A stretch of DNA of 64,000 nucleotides from Perognathus longimembris pacificus (taxonomy: Eukaryota; Chordata; Mammalia; Rodentia; Heteromyidae): the NCBI RefSeq assembly GCF_023159225.1, contig NC_063181.1, positions 13,599,606 through 13,663,605 of the forward strand, read 5' to 3'. Shown here piece by piece: positions 13,200-24,372 of this stretch (within the stretch, counting starts at the first letter, position 1; every line of letters starts with the position of its first letter). The notes under the pieces are model-generated. The model saw only the letters and a list, made by a program, of their open reading frames with translations. It made no database searches and was not told where the DNA came from. A program made the position numbers and the translations under genes.

Positions 13200-14140
13200 A
13201 AAAAAAAAAAAAAGATGATCCCTTACAAGAAGCTGCATCAGGATTCACAATTAGAAATACCTATTCACTACAATACCCACTATATGTAGCACTTATTGCA
13301 CACTCCCCTTCAAGCAAGGTTGTCATTTATTGAACTAAATAAATGACATCTCCACTCTATTTATGAACTGAAATGCAGTGCCTTTGCTGTTTCTTTATAC
13401 TAAAGTATTTTTCTGAGTTGACTTTTGTTGAATGAATTCATCCCTGCAGTCAATCAGATCAACAAATTCAGACTCTGATTTTCCTAAGATGTTAAAAATA
13501 CAGAGGTTTGGGTTTTTTTTTTTTTTAAGAACTTTCAGAAACAGGTACTTCTACCTCTAGATATTTCTGAATAATAGAATCTAGGAATCTCTGAATAACA
13601 CATTCATTCTTGTTTGATCATATCTTAGAAAACAGCACACAGTAAAACTTTTTATAACAAATTATGTCATTTTCCTTTCCAAAACTTTACCGAAGACTTT
13701 TTTTCTTATATAAAGTCTTATTTGTAGTCCGAGCAGTTCAAAAGCTATGCCTGCTCCTTATATAACCTCTCAAGCAAAAATACTGCACTTTGATGTTTTC
13801 ATATCTGAAATAGAAAACTAACTGAAAAATGAGAAATCTATTTTTTCCTATATAGGTTGGCTAACTTAAAATCATCTTTATCTAAAGATAATTCAAATTC
13901 TTTTTTCAAGTAATCAAAGAAGTCAACAAATAATACTGTCTATACTTTGACTATGTCAAAGACCAAGTAAACTCATTTCTATTTCTGACTGGTTTGGATG
14001 GATTTTTTTTAATGAACCACAGATGAATAGATTTCATAAGCACAAACTCTACTAAAGCTACATCCTAGTTCTGTCTTAATAGACAACTTAGTATATTTAC
14101 TCAAATCAGTTTTCCATAAAATTAAGGCAGATTAAATGGT
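13200..14140. other. SPOCK3 intron, no recognised feature
   Basis: AT-rich; an A14 run starts near 13200 at the tail of the old L1. Nothing else identified. Confidence 0.5.
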
Positions 14141-14147
14141 TTATCTT

Positions 14148-14246
14148 TGTGTGTGTGTGTGTGAGAGAGAGAGAGTGAGAGACAGAGATAGAGAGACAGA
14201 TACAGAGACAGAGAGACACAGAGAGAGACAGAGACACACAGAGAGA
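14148..14246 (+). repeat. (TG)n followed by GA/CAGA-rich repeat
   Basis: A short TG run, then about 85 bp of purine-rich GAGA, GACAGA and CACAGAGA units. Confidence 0.93.
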
Positions 14247-14257
14247 TTGATTAATGG

Positions 14258-14440
14258 GACTTTATCTCAAAGTTCTGAGCTCTTGACTTTTTCCCTCAAA
14301 ATTGCTGCTTTACCTCTTGATCCACACCTTTCCTTCTAGTTTTTGGTGGTTAATTGGATGTGAATTCCACAGACTTTCCTGCCCCAGCTGATTCTCAGGC
14401 TCCTACTAGTTAACATTACAGCTGAGTCACCAGTGACTGA
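14258..14440 (-). mobile_element. Composite SINE, diverged
   Basis: In minus orientation, TTTACCTCTTGATCCACACC (tRNA-like half) is followed by TTAATTGGATGTGAATTCCA and a degraded B1/Alu-like end. It has the same order as 63086-63306. Confidence 0.6.
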
Positions 14441-16045
14441 ATTGGTTTATCTTTCTTTATGTGAAATTAGGGATGTTCTTATCTTCATACTGTTTTACTA
14501 AGAGTTTTATGGTGAGAAAAGAAAAACAAAAACATTTTTTCTATAAATAAATCCTATCTATCACTTAAGAATACATGACAATTTCAAGAGTGTCTCCTTA
14601 TTTTTGTAAAACCTGAACATGACTTAGAATGGTTACTTTCCATTTTGACAACAAAAAACAGTACATCTGAAACCAGTCTTTAAAAATGTTGTTTGTGCTG
14701 AACTATACAGAAAATGGATAAAGCATAAATTTAAGATCTAGTGATATTCCAATTTATCATAATGTTAAAGCTGCTATGTAGCAACCAGTATAGAAATATG
14801 GATTTGAGAATCTATAGAAAAAAATATTTATCAAAAATCTATAGACAAATCTCTGACCACTGATGATTATGTTTCTCAGTAGTGATAACATATCACAGGG
14901 AAGTTACAAAAATATAATATATAATAAAAACAGATTCCATGTACGTTTTTCTGGTCCTATGACAGAATACTGTGAGTTTTTTACCCTTCTTTTGTTTTAT
15001 ATCTATCTGACTTTTAAAAGATTTATTCCTATACCTAACCACTATAATTGAATATCTATATTGAGAAAGCTTCCTATGATTTGAACTCACACTTTTTTGT
15101 TCCATTTCTCTATAAATGCAAGAATATCCCCTTATCAGTAAGCCGTATGAAGAAAATTTCTTTTCCCACCAGATCATGGTATAAACCAGAAATATTATTT
15201 TATTCTAAATCCTTTTAGTATGATTTCAAAATTGATAAAAATACAAATTTTAAATTGTGTACATAATGACACTAGAAATCTTGCACTTTAGGGCACAAAA
15301 CCTCTTGAAAAAGCTAATGTATTTGAGAAAATTACAGTAATTTCTAAATTTTTTCAAGACAAATGACAAAGCACAACACAGAGTAAATGGCTTTGGCTCA
15401 TATGTATTTAAGAACTACCTGAGAATATTGTGTTTGATGGAAGAAGATCCTCTGTTTATAATGAAAATGCTGGTACACAGTCTCCAGCAACTTCTCAGCA
15501 TCTTCAGGAGGTCCATTTGCAGTGCTTTAATGCTCTCCCTTAGGAGTAAATATGTGCATCCTTTAGATTTCCCATAGCTGGCCTTGCATCACTCTATGCT
15601 CAGAGATGGCAAAGAAAATGACAAAGTTGCTCTTGAGGGGATGGGCTCAGTTCTTTGCTAGGAAAACTGTTCTATTCTTATCCTGGAACCACTCAAAATA
15701 CAGTCAGCCCCTAATAATGCTGTACTTTAACTTTAGCATAAAATTCATAGTGGAAGAGGTGACTTTCATCAAGATATGCTGTTGAATTGATAGAAAAAGG
15801 AGCAATTGCACACTGCTTATTAAAAAAATCGCCTTGAATGTTGAATTTCTTCCCGTGTTTATGCAAATGCAGAGGTTATTTTGGATTTACAGTGTGATGT
15901 GCACACAGGTACAATCTATATGGATTTACAATACCATGAAGATATTAGGCTTTTTAAAAAGAATATGACTACTTGTCGTATCTATTCTCTCATATGATGA
16001 TATTAAGTACTAATTCTGCATTCTTCATATGCACTAAGGTGGGGT
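14441..16045. other. SPOCK3 intron, no recognised feature
   Basis: Mostly AT-rich. The block 15440-15720 is of balanced composition and not similar to the other repeats; its origin is unknown. Confidence 0.45.
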
Positions 16046-16049
16046 CATC

Positions 16050-16760
16050 ACCAAGAATACAAAAATCAACAGATGATGGAGTGAATGTAGATGAAAAGGA
16101 ATCATAATACACTAAGGTGGGAATGTAAACTTGTTCAACTACTATGGAAATAATAAGGAAATTCCTCAAAAAATGCAACATTGAAACTACCCAATGAGCC
16201 AGCAATTCCACTGGTGGGCATTTATCCAAAACATTACAAATTAAGGTACAGTAAGACACCTATACAAACATGAGCATTGCTGCACTATTTATCATAACCA
16301 AAGTATGGAAACAGCCCAGATACCCATCCATGGATGAATGGGTCAAGAAAATGTGCCATATATATGCAATGAAATTTTACTCATCCATCCAAAACAATGC
16401 TATTACAATATTTGCAGAGAAAAAGTAGACCCAGAAAAAATGTTAAATGAAGTAAGTCAGGTTCTGAGAGACAAAAAAACCCATGTTCTTCCTCATATGT
16501 AGAAGCTAGAATTAAATGTACAACAAACACAAACAGGTTTGTGTGCAAGTATACACAAATATATTAACTAAAGAATGGTATTTTCAGGGGAGAATTCAAG
16601 TGGTGTAATCTTTAGAAAAATGAACTAACAGTCCTACAAAATGAACAGCCAACAAACTGGCACTTGAAATGTGAGGAGGATGTTGAGCCTTGGAGGGGGA
16701 TAGAATAATGAAGATAAGAGGAAGGACAGAATGATGCAGTCATGGTAATCAAAAATCAAG
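16050..16760 (+). mobile_element. Old L1: ORF2 C-terminus and 3' UTR
   Basis: Plus-orientation series typical of the end of L1 ORF2: GAGCCAGCAATTCCACTGGT, ACAGCCCAGATACCCATCCA, TGGATGAATGGGTCAAGAAA, then TGAAGTAAGTCAGG and the 3' UTR to about 16760. Heavily mutated, with no open frame. Confidence 0.88.
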
Positions 16761-16764
16761 GTGC

Positions 16765-18560
16765 AAATTTTTGAAGAGATGGCAATTTGATATCAGATGA
16801 TATTTTGATACTTTGAAATACTGGCAAAGGTATAGTGTTAGGTCTACTTTTCTTACCACTGGGATTGTCTCCAAGCTGCCTCCACCAAGAATCCAAATAT
16901 TTGAGCCAACAGCACATGTAAATAAAGGAACACTCATTCCACCAATAAACACAAGGCTTCTGTGGCAGCAAAAGCCAGGCGCAGTATTTGGCTACTTGGA
17001 GCAAGCAAAGCCACTCTGAAATTACATTTCCAGATCTTAGTCAATGATCTGTAAACTGCTTGAAGTTCTCAATTACAGGAAAAACTCAGTGCACAATATA
17101 CATTCCCAAACTTCTGGTGACAAGCCCTTCTTCCTCAGAGATGACCTGGGATTTCTTCTCCCTTATATACTACTATTTTCCCTTATTTACTATTTGTTCT
17201 CTGAATTAAATATGTCATTCCTTATTGATTAAGTTATCATGTAGTCACAAACTTTTACTTAGAAAATATGTGGATCAAGAGAGAAAAAAAAAACCTTTCC
17301 ATTTCAAAATACCTTATTTAAATGACAATTATATCTGGAAGCAAAGTCAGCATGTTTAATGAATAAGAAATCCTGGTGACAATGTTGCATAAAGTGTTAT
17401 TGTATGTAAAAAATGTCTTAGTCTGCCAAGGGTTGTTACCGAATTCCACAGCATCTATACTAGCCCTTCTGGAGAGTTCAGTATGACATATGCCTTTAAT
17501 TCAGTTTCAGTAAGTACAATAGTTCTTTAAAACTATAATGTGTGGAACATCGCAGCAGCAAGAAATTACATTTTATGTCAAAGAAAAATTTCTCAGGTAA
17601 TACTAGGTTAATGCTGTTGATACAGTGTACTAGAGAAATTTTGCCCCTGGGAATGTTCATTTTAGATGAAGCTGACTACCTCAGGGATATTTGAAGAGAA
17701 TATCAGATGTTACCAAGGGCACCTTCAACAGCGTAACTTGGAGCCTGGGAAGTTGCCTATAATTTCATACTATACTGTATGTCATGAAAAGCCTATAAAT
17801 ATTCCCCTGATCTTCTAAAACTGGATCTTCAGCAGTTGCTAATACCCACAGCCAAGGCAATTAACAAGCTTATATTTCAAACTATCCTGCCTGCCTTACC
17901 CTATGTAAATATTTTTTAGGTCACAAAATAGCCCACTAATACAAGAGTAGTAGTGATTTATGATTAAGGGACTTCTCAGATTTCTATTTTTGAAAATGTA
18001 TATATGTATGTGTGTATAATTGTTTATCTTACTTAGAAAGTACCTGATGTTTTATGTGTTTGAAGGTAATTGTATTAAATCAATGCACTTTTTGGGGTCA
18101 TTTTCCTACTTTGGTTCTCATTAAATGATCTCTGCCTTGTGCTAAGCATCAAAAAGTTACCAATTATTTGACTCATTCAACACAAAAATTTCAAATTAAC
18201 CATAAGATTTATTATAATTTTTATCACAGAATATCTCATATAAGCATTTATTTTATGTGAACACAAAATATAAAATGTGGCACTGGGCAAGTTCAATATC
18301 ACTAAATCCAATTAGAATAAAATATAGATGTAATTGAATTTTAATTTATTCTACATTTCCTTCAGTCTGGCAGCTGGTTAATTTTGCTCTTTTGCTTTAA
18401 GCCTCCAAAATAAGAGATTCATGTTCAGTGATTAAGATCTTTACACTTTGAAATGAATGCTAGAAGGAGAGGTCTTCAAAATACAATCAGATAATAAATT
18501 ATATCTAAAACTGTCTATGCAATCCTCTGTGACTATATTTCAGGCTTTAAAAGTTAATAA
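16765..18560. other. SPOCK3 intron, unassigned
   Basis: Non-coding. The blocks 16850-17210 and 17470-17890 are moderately GC-richer than their surroundings and could be old transposon remnants, but I cannot name them. Confidence 0.4.
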
Positions 18561-18564
18561 ATGA

Positions 18565-18775
18565 AATTCTAGCTACACAGAAGAATATCTGAAGATCATG
18601 ACTCAAAGTCAGCCTCGGCAGACCAATCCAATATGCTCTTATTTCAAACTAAGCACTAAAAAGCCAGAAGTAAAGCTGTGGCTCAAGTGGTAGAGCACTA
18701 GCCTTGGGAAAATCCAAGGTAAAATGTGAGACCCTGATTTCAATTCCTACTACTACTACTACTACTACTACTCCT
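18565..18775 (+). mobile_element. Composite SINE with TAC-repeat tail
   Basis: CTAGCTACACAGAAGAATAT and the later AGCTGTGGCTCAAGTGGTAG (A-box-like) and AGAGCACTAGCC show the B1-like then tRNA-like order. It ends in about seven TAC units (18752-18771). Confidence 0.75.
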
Positions 18776-18779
18776 CATC

Positions 18780-19560
18780 CTACTTCTATGTAGCTAGAAT
18801 ACAACTGCAGTAGAGATTGTTATGCCTTCATTGAACCCACTCAACAGAGTTAATCATATTACATGTAAACATGTTAATTCTTACATTAAAATAATGAATA
18901 AATTCCTAGTATTAACTTAAAGAAACAGACTCTTTTTTCATTTTCAACTGTTTTACAAATAGCAAGGAGTGAGGGCAGAAATCAAAGCATTTGATTTAAA
19001 AATAAATAAATAAAAAGACACAACTATAGTAGTACAAGCTGAAAGTAGTACCTAAAAGTTATACGCTAAACAACACCTAATGTAAGATCAAATTGGTAGT
19101 TTTTACAGCTATTTTGCCAACCGAAGATATTGAAGATAAAACTGTGGTATCAGAAAGTCACTAATGAATGTTCCAGCAATTCTCTGGACAGTGTGTGATG
19201 GTCAATTACTAGCTTGCGTAACAGTAATAGAAGACTGGCAACCACAAACCTTTTCTCATAGTTTCTATATAAATTGATCAAATCACCGATCATTTATATT
19301 CTGTATATAAGACAATGAATTCTAGTGAAAATTCCGAATTTGTGTCTACTTCTTTATCTAGGAGTTACGAAAATAAAGTCAATGTCCACCACAGGAAAAT
19401 TAGTATGTGACCCTTAAAAGGGTTGAAAATCAATTTGAGTTGTTTGTTATGGCTCATTTGAAGTAATCAACTACTAATAACTAAGAAATTAACTAAGCAC
19501 TGGTGAGTTTTAGATATGTGACACAAATATCACTCATCCATAGCAGGCTTATTAAACTTG
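18780..19560. other. SPOCK3 intron, no recognised feature
   Basis: AT-rich, unassigned. Confidence 0.5.
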
Positions 19561-19575
19561 TTGAAACTCAATTTC

Positions 19576-19771
19576 TTTTTTTTTTTTTTCCAGTCCTGGG
19601 GCTTGGACTCAGGGCCTGTCTCTGGCTTCTTTTTGCTCAAGGCTAACACTCTACCTCTTGAGCCACAGCACCACTTCTGGCCTTTTCTGTTTATGTAGTG
19701 CTAGGGAAAGGAACCCAGGGCTTCATGCATGCTAGGCAAGCACTCTAATGCTAAGCCACATTCCCAGTCCC
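19576..19771 (-). mobile_element. Dimeric tRNA-type SINE with 12-bp TSD
   Basis: Minus-orientation copy with a small internal deletion (GAGCACTGTCC is missing after GGGCCTG, near 19618). AAACTCAATTTC flanks it at 19564-19575 and 19772-19783. Confidence 0.92.
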
Positions 19772-19869
19772 AAACTCAATTTCATTATTTGTAAAAGGAG
19801 ATAATGGCTACATTTTAAATTATTCAAATATTTTACTAAAGAATCTTTAGGAAAACAATATAAGTACCC

Positions 19870-20475
19870 TAATTAAAAATAGTTAAAGGACTTGAACAGA
19901 CATTTCTCCAGAGATAGTGAACAAATGACTAATAGGCATTAGAAAGGATTGCAACATTCCTAATCATTAGAGAAACGCGAATCAAACACAATGGCTACTA
20001 TCACAAAAAACAGAAAATAAGATTTAGAAAGAATGGGAAAATTGGCACCTTTTGTACTATTGGCGAGAACCTAAAATAGTAGAGTCAGCAGGGAAAATGA
20101 ATGTTTTTGTTCTTAAAAAATTAAAAACAGAAGGCTAGCATGTATTCATTGAATCTCACTTTTTATTATATATCCAAAATAACTAAGAGTACTCATTACC
20201 TGACTTGTGTAACTATAACCCTTCTGTACATCACAATAACAATTTTTAAATTTTGAAACTTTAACCATATTCATGATGTCATTGGTAGCATAAACCAGGA
20301 AATTGAAGCAACCTGATGGTTAATAGACAGTTATGAATGCACAAACAAAATGTTTATGTCCAATATATATATGTTCAAAACAGAGTTTACTCAATCTTTA
20401 CAGAGGAGGAAATCCTATCACATGCCACAACATAGATGAACCTTTAGGACATTATGCTAAAGGAAATTAACCAGT

Positions 20476-20555
<80 letters not shown>

Positions 20556-20745
20556 ATGATTGCATTTACAAGACTCAAATTGATAGACACAGGAAGTAGA
20601 ACATGGTTAGCCAAATCTCAAGGAGGGAAACAGAGAGAGCTTTTTTAATGGCTGCAGTTTGGGTTTCCAAGGCAACAAAGTTCAGACTAGTTGTGTAATA
20701 CTGAAAACACACACTATCCACTGAAATGTATTTTCAGAATGGTTC
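19870..20745 (+). mobile_element. Old L1 ORF2 fragment with later insertions
   Basis: Degraded plus-orientation ORF2 C-terminal sequence (GACAGACATTTCTCC, AACGCGAATCAAACACAATG, then CACATGCCACAACATAGATG at about 20420). A young L1 3' terminus interrupts it at about 20196-20262 (TACTCATTACCTGACTTGTG), and a CA/GA microsatellite sits near its end. Confidence 0.75.
20477..20551 (+). repeat. Compound (CA)n(GA)n microsatellite
   Basis: About 21 CA units then 16 GA units. Confidence 0.97.
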
Positions 20746-20749
20746 AGTT

Positions 20750-20805
20750 GGGCTGCAGTGGCTCATACCTGTAATGCTAGCTACTCAGGAAGCTGAGAGT
20801 AATTA
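20750..20805 (+). mobile_element. SINE head fragment
   Basis: GGCTGCAGTGGCTCATACCT, then GTAATGCTAGCTACTCAGGA, is the B1/Alu-like 5' unit of the composite SINE; only about 55 bp remain. Confidence 0.75.
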
Positions 20806-20879
20806 AATGGCAAATATGGTAAACTTCATTTTAGTCAAAATTAAGAATTAAGTATTTTGAGTATATAAAAGACTATAGA

Positions 20880-20945
20880 CTTTAAAATTTTATTGTAAAA
20901 GTGGTGAACGGAAGATTGCAGTTACATAGGTAAGGTAATGAGTAC
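20880..20945 (-). mobile_element. Old L1 3' terminus
   Basis: Minus-orientation 3' end (TTTTATTGTAAAAGTGGTGA ... TTACATAGGTAAGGTAATGA), interrupted by the next element. Confidence 0.65.
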
Positions 20946-20956
20946 CCTTTTTAAAA

Positions 20957-21475
20957 AAATATTTTTATTATCAAACTGAATTACAGAGAGGTTGCAGTTT
21001 CATACATTAGGCATTGGATACATTTCTTGTACTGTTACCTCGTCCCTCATTCCCCCCTCCTTCTTTTTAAAAGCTTTTACCCCCTCCACTGCCCCCTCTG
21101 TTTACTACTCCCTCCCCTTAGCCCCCCTCCAGATTGTAAACTTCATGTCCAATATAGTATCTAGTGAGTATCAGAGTTACATTAGTTCATCTTTTGTCCT
21201 GCTGTTTCTTTGATACCCTTTCCCTTCCACAGATCAAATGAGCTTATATACAAGGCAAAGGGTAGAGAAAACCAAACAGAAAGATAAAAAAGAAAGAACT
21301 TCATATAGGATACAATACCTCTTATTTCCAATTCTTAGAGTTCATTTTGATATGCTTCATTATGTATGGTCCTATTCATTTAGTGATTGGGCTACTGAGA
21401 TCCCTTGCTAAGAGTATCATAGACATAGTCTAGTTCTGATATCTTCTTGTATCTTTCCCACTTGGATTTTTTCCT
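20957..21475 (-). mobile_element. L1 3' UTR with 11-bp TSD
   Basis: Minus-orientation 3' UTR of about 519 bp (ATTACAGAGAGGTTGCAGTT, CCCTCATTCCCCCCTCC). CCTTTTTAAAA at 20946-20956 and 21476-21486 flanks it. It landed next to an older L1 end. Confidence 0.78.
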
Positions 21476-21496
21476 CCTTTTTAAAATTTTTATTTT

Positions 21497-21590
21497 AACA
21501 TTAGTCAGGAGACATTGTATCAGTAAACTGCTTTGTTAAATGGAAACTCCTTTGGACAACTACTTAAAGATAATAAATAAGTAAATAAAT
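21497..21590 (+). mobile_element. Old L1 3' terminus
   Basis: Plus-orientation terminal sequence (AACTGCTTTGTTAAATGGAA, CTACTTAAAGATAATAAATA), similar to 13140-13195 and 59770-59830. Confidence 0.6.
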
Positions 21591-21599
21591 ACCACAGCA

Positions 21600-22665
21600 A
21601 TTGGAATAATATACCTAAAATGACACCATGTAATAGACATTTTATATAGCGTTTCTAGACCACGAAGCACTATTCTTACTATGTATAAGGGCAGAGGAGC
21701 TGGGACTCAAATGCCAACAAGTACTCCAACTTAGACTGATTCGACTTACGACATTTCAACCTTCAGAAGGTGTGAAAGCAGGGCACAGTATTTTTATCTT
21801 TTTCTGGACCAGCAATATGCTGTATGTTGCTTTCTTTTCATGCTGGGCATCAACCAAGCAATAGCTACCAGTTGGTTTAATCGTCAGAAAAAAAAACAAA
21901 ACAACCCTATATTCACAGATTGTGAAACCAAAAGACTATGAGCAATCTAAGTCCACATAATTTGGCATATGCTCCTGACTGACTGCCTACACTGACAATT
22001 TTATATAGACCATGAATGATGTTATAAAATATCCAAATGGCCCCTGGCAGAAAAAAGGTTCTTCAACTCTTTAGCGGTGTTACATTTCTGAGATATGATT
22101 TTTCAGTAAGGTAGATATATTAAATACAGTTTAATTTACGATAATTTTGATTGATGGTAGGTTTTTCAGGTGTCAAGCCTATTGTAAATTGAAAAGTTTA
22201 GGTATGAAAAAAAGCCCTAGGACTACCTGTGTTACCTTTAGCTCCAGTGTCTTAACTTACACAGTGATGTAATTGTGCATCATTTAAATAGATAATACTA
22301 ATAAAACACCCAGAAATGTATAAATATTGATGTCATCTACTCTATTAAATTGTTTGCTCTTATTTTAATATTGTTATTACTTCCTGGTTAAAGAGGAGAC
22401 TATCAATACTTTATAACATATTGTTAGCACTTAATTGATTTAATCTTTTGAACAAACACATTTTAAGCATAATCTTATTTTCTTGCCCTAGAGAATGAAA
22501 TTTTAGGCACCATACAGACAGACAGCTGTATATTTATATCCATATGTGTATTAAATAAAACATATATCATAACAATTATGCATTTAACTTCATTGAAAGG
22601 TAATTGATCATAGTAATAGTCATTAATTTAGGTACAATGTTTTGATAATTCAATTTTAGTCTTAA
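21600..22665. other. SPOCK3 intron, no recognised feature
   Basis: AT-rich, unassigned. Confidence 0.5.
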
Positions 22666-22669
22666 TTTT

Positions 22670-23320
22670 TAAAAAATTTAAATTATCTTTAAGTAGTTGT
22701 ACAAAAGGATTTTATCTTAAACAGAAGTTTATGAATATACTGCTTCTTGATCAATGTCATCTCTTTCAACATTCTCAATCATCCCTTCCATACTTACCCA
22801 TTCCTAATTTGGGGAGAAATACATTGGCTTTTTGAGTGCATTCTCCCCCTCTTCTCCTCTTCACTTGTCTACCAGTTTCCCCATGGCCCTATCCAACCCT
22901 TTTCAAGTACCCACTTCCTGGTGTTTATTTTATTGAAATTTGACTTAGCATTCCTAAGGAATTACACTATTGGAGTACTCCCTTCAATCTGCTGTAGTTC
23001 AGTTAATACATTTGTATACATTTGCATGCCACTCAATGTATTTACTTAAAAATTTAGAAGCAAAATCTATTTCCACGTATAAGGGAAAATATATATCCTT
23101 TGTCTCTCTGAGCATGACTCACTTGCTTTAACATAATTTTGTTCCAGGTCTTTCCATTTCTTTAAAAATAGTACAATATCATTGTTTCTAATGGATGAGT
23201 AAAACTCCATTCTGTAAATATAGCACATTATCTTGATCCATTTGTACTTTGAAGGACATCTAGACTGAATCCGTACCTTGGCTATGCTGTAATGGACATG
23301 GATATACTGCTGGCTTTATT
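22670..23320 (-). mobile_element. Old L1: ORF2 end and 3' UTR
   Basis: On the plus strand, CAGGTCTTTCCATTTCTTTA, GGATGAGTAAAACTCCATTC, TTGATCCATTTGTACTTTGA and GCTATGCTGTAATGGACATG are the complement of L1 ORF2's C-terminal region. Strongly diverged. Confidence 0.85.
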
Positions 23321-23497
23321 GTAAAATTGCATTTACTTATTAATTTTGAGCCTAAATTTTCTCTACCACTGTTTTATCATTAACATTTTATTTATAGCCT
23401 TTTATATGTATTTAACAATATTTATAATACATTTATATATGTTATAATTATGCATACATATATTTGTAACACACTACTATTTTATTTTAAAATAATT

Positions 23498-23711
23498 GGG
23501 TTGGGAATATGGCCTAGTGGCAAGACCTACACATGAAGCTCTTGGTTCGATTCCCCAGCACCACATATATGGAAAACGGCCAGAAGGGGCGCTGTGGCTC
23601 AGGTGGCAGAGTGCTAGCCTTGAGCAGGAAGAAGCCAGGGATGCTGCTCAGGCCCTGAGTCCAAGGCCCAGGACTGGCCAAAAAATAAAAATAAATAAAT
23701 AAATAAATAAA
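23498..23711 (+). mobile_element. Dimeric tRNA-type SINE, plus orientation
   Basis: It starts GGGTTGGGAATATGGCCTAG, keeps a left B box (GGTTCGATTCC, 23542) and the right unit TGGCTCAGGTGGCAGAGTGC, and ends GGCCCAGGACTGGCC with an (AAAT)n tail. The left unit lost about 10 bp. AAAATAATT on both sides (23489, 23750) may be the TSD, with an extended tail inside. Confidence 0.9.
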
Positions 23712-23759
23712 ATGTCTTAATGAGAAGCAAAAAATTAAAAAATAAAAATAAAATAATTA

Positions 23760-24297
23760 CCACCGGTGGTCAGAGCTTTCAGAAAATAAAATAAAAATAT
23801 ATGATAACCATTACAAAATTTATCTAGAAATGTTAAAACTTAATTTATTTTTTACTGCAACCTCAGAAAACATAGACCAAGGTGTGGTATTTTATTAATA
23901 AGATATTTAGGCAATTATCAGAGCATGATAAAATGTGATTTATCAATTTTCCCCCCGGTGTCAGCTACTACCATTTAGTTTTTAATATCTTTCCATGTCC
24001 ATTAGTTATTAAAGTTTCTAGTCTCCTTCATAGCCAGATGTAGCCATGTGACTTAACTGAGGCTGTGGGATAGAAGTAGAAGTCAAGTCTGACCACTTTC
24101 AGGTCAGTGAGAGAACAAGCATCTCATACTTATACTAGCTAGCTCTCTTGTAAACCTTTTCAGACACATAGAAAATGGTCATTTATAGACAACCCATGCT
24201 AAAGGAGTAACCCCAAAACTACAGGATGAAATACATAATTTTTGATGGTTACATGGTTGGGAAAATAAAAGTATCTTAATTGTGGAAGTTTGATTCA

Positions 24298-24300
<3 letters not shown>
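23760..24300. other. SPOCK3 intron, no recognised feature
   Basis: Unassigned non-coding sequence. Confidence 0.5.

Positions 24301-24371
<71 letters not shown>
24301..24371 (+). repeat. (TC)n microsatellite
   Basis: About 35 uninterrupted TC units. Confidence 0.98.
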
Positions 24372-24372
<1 letters not shown>
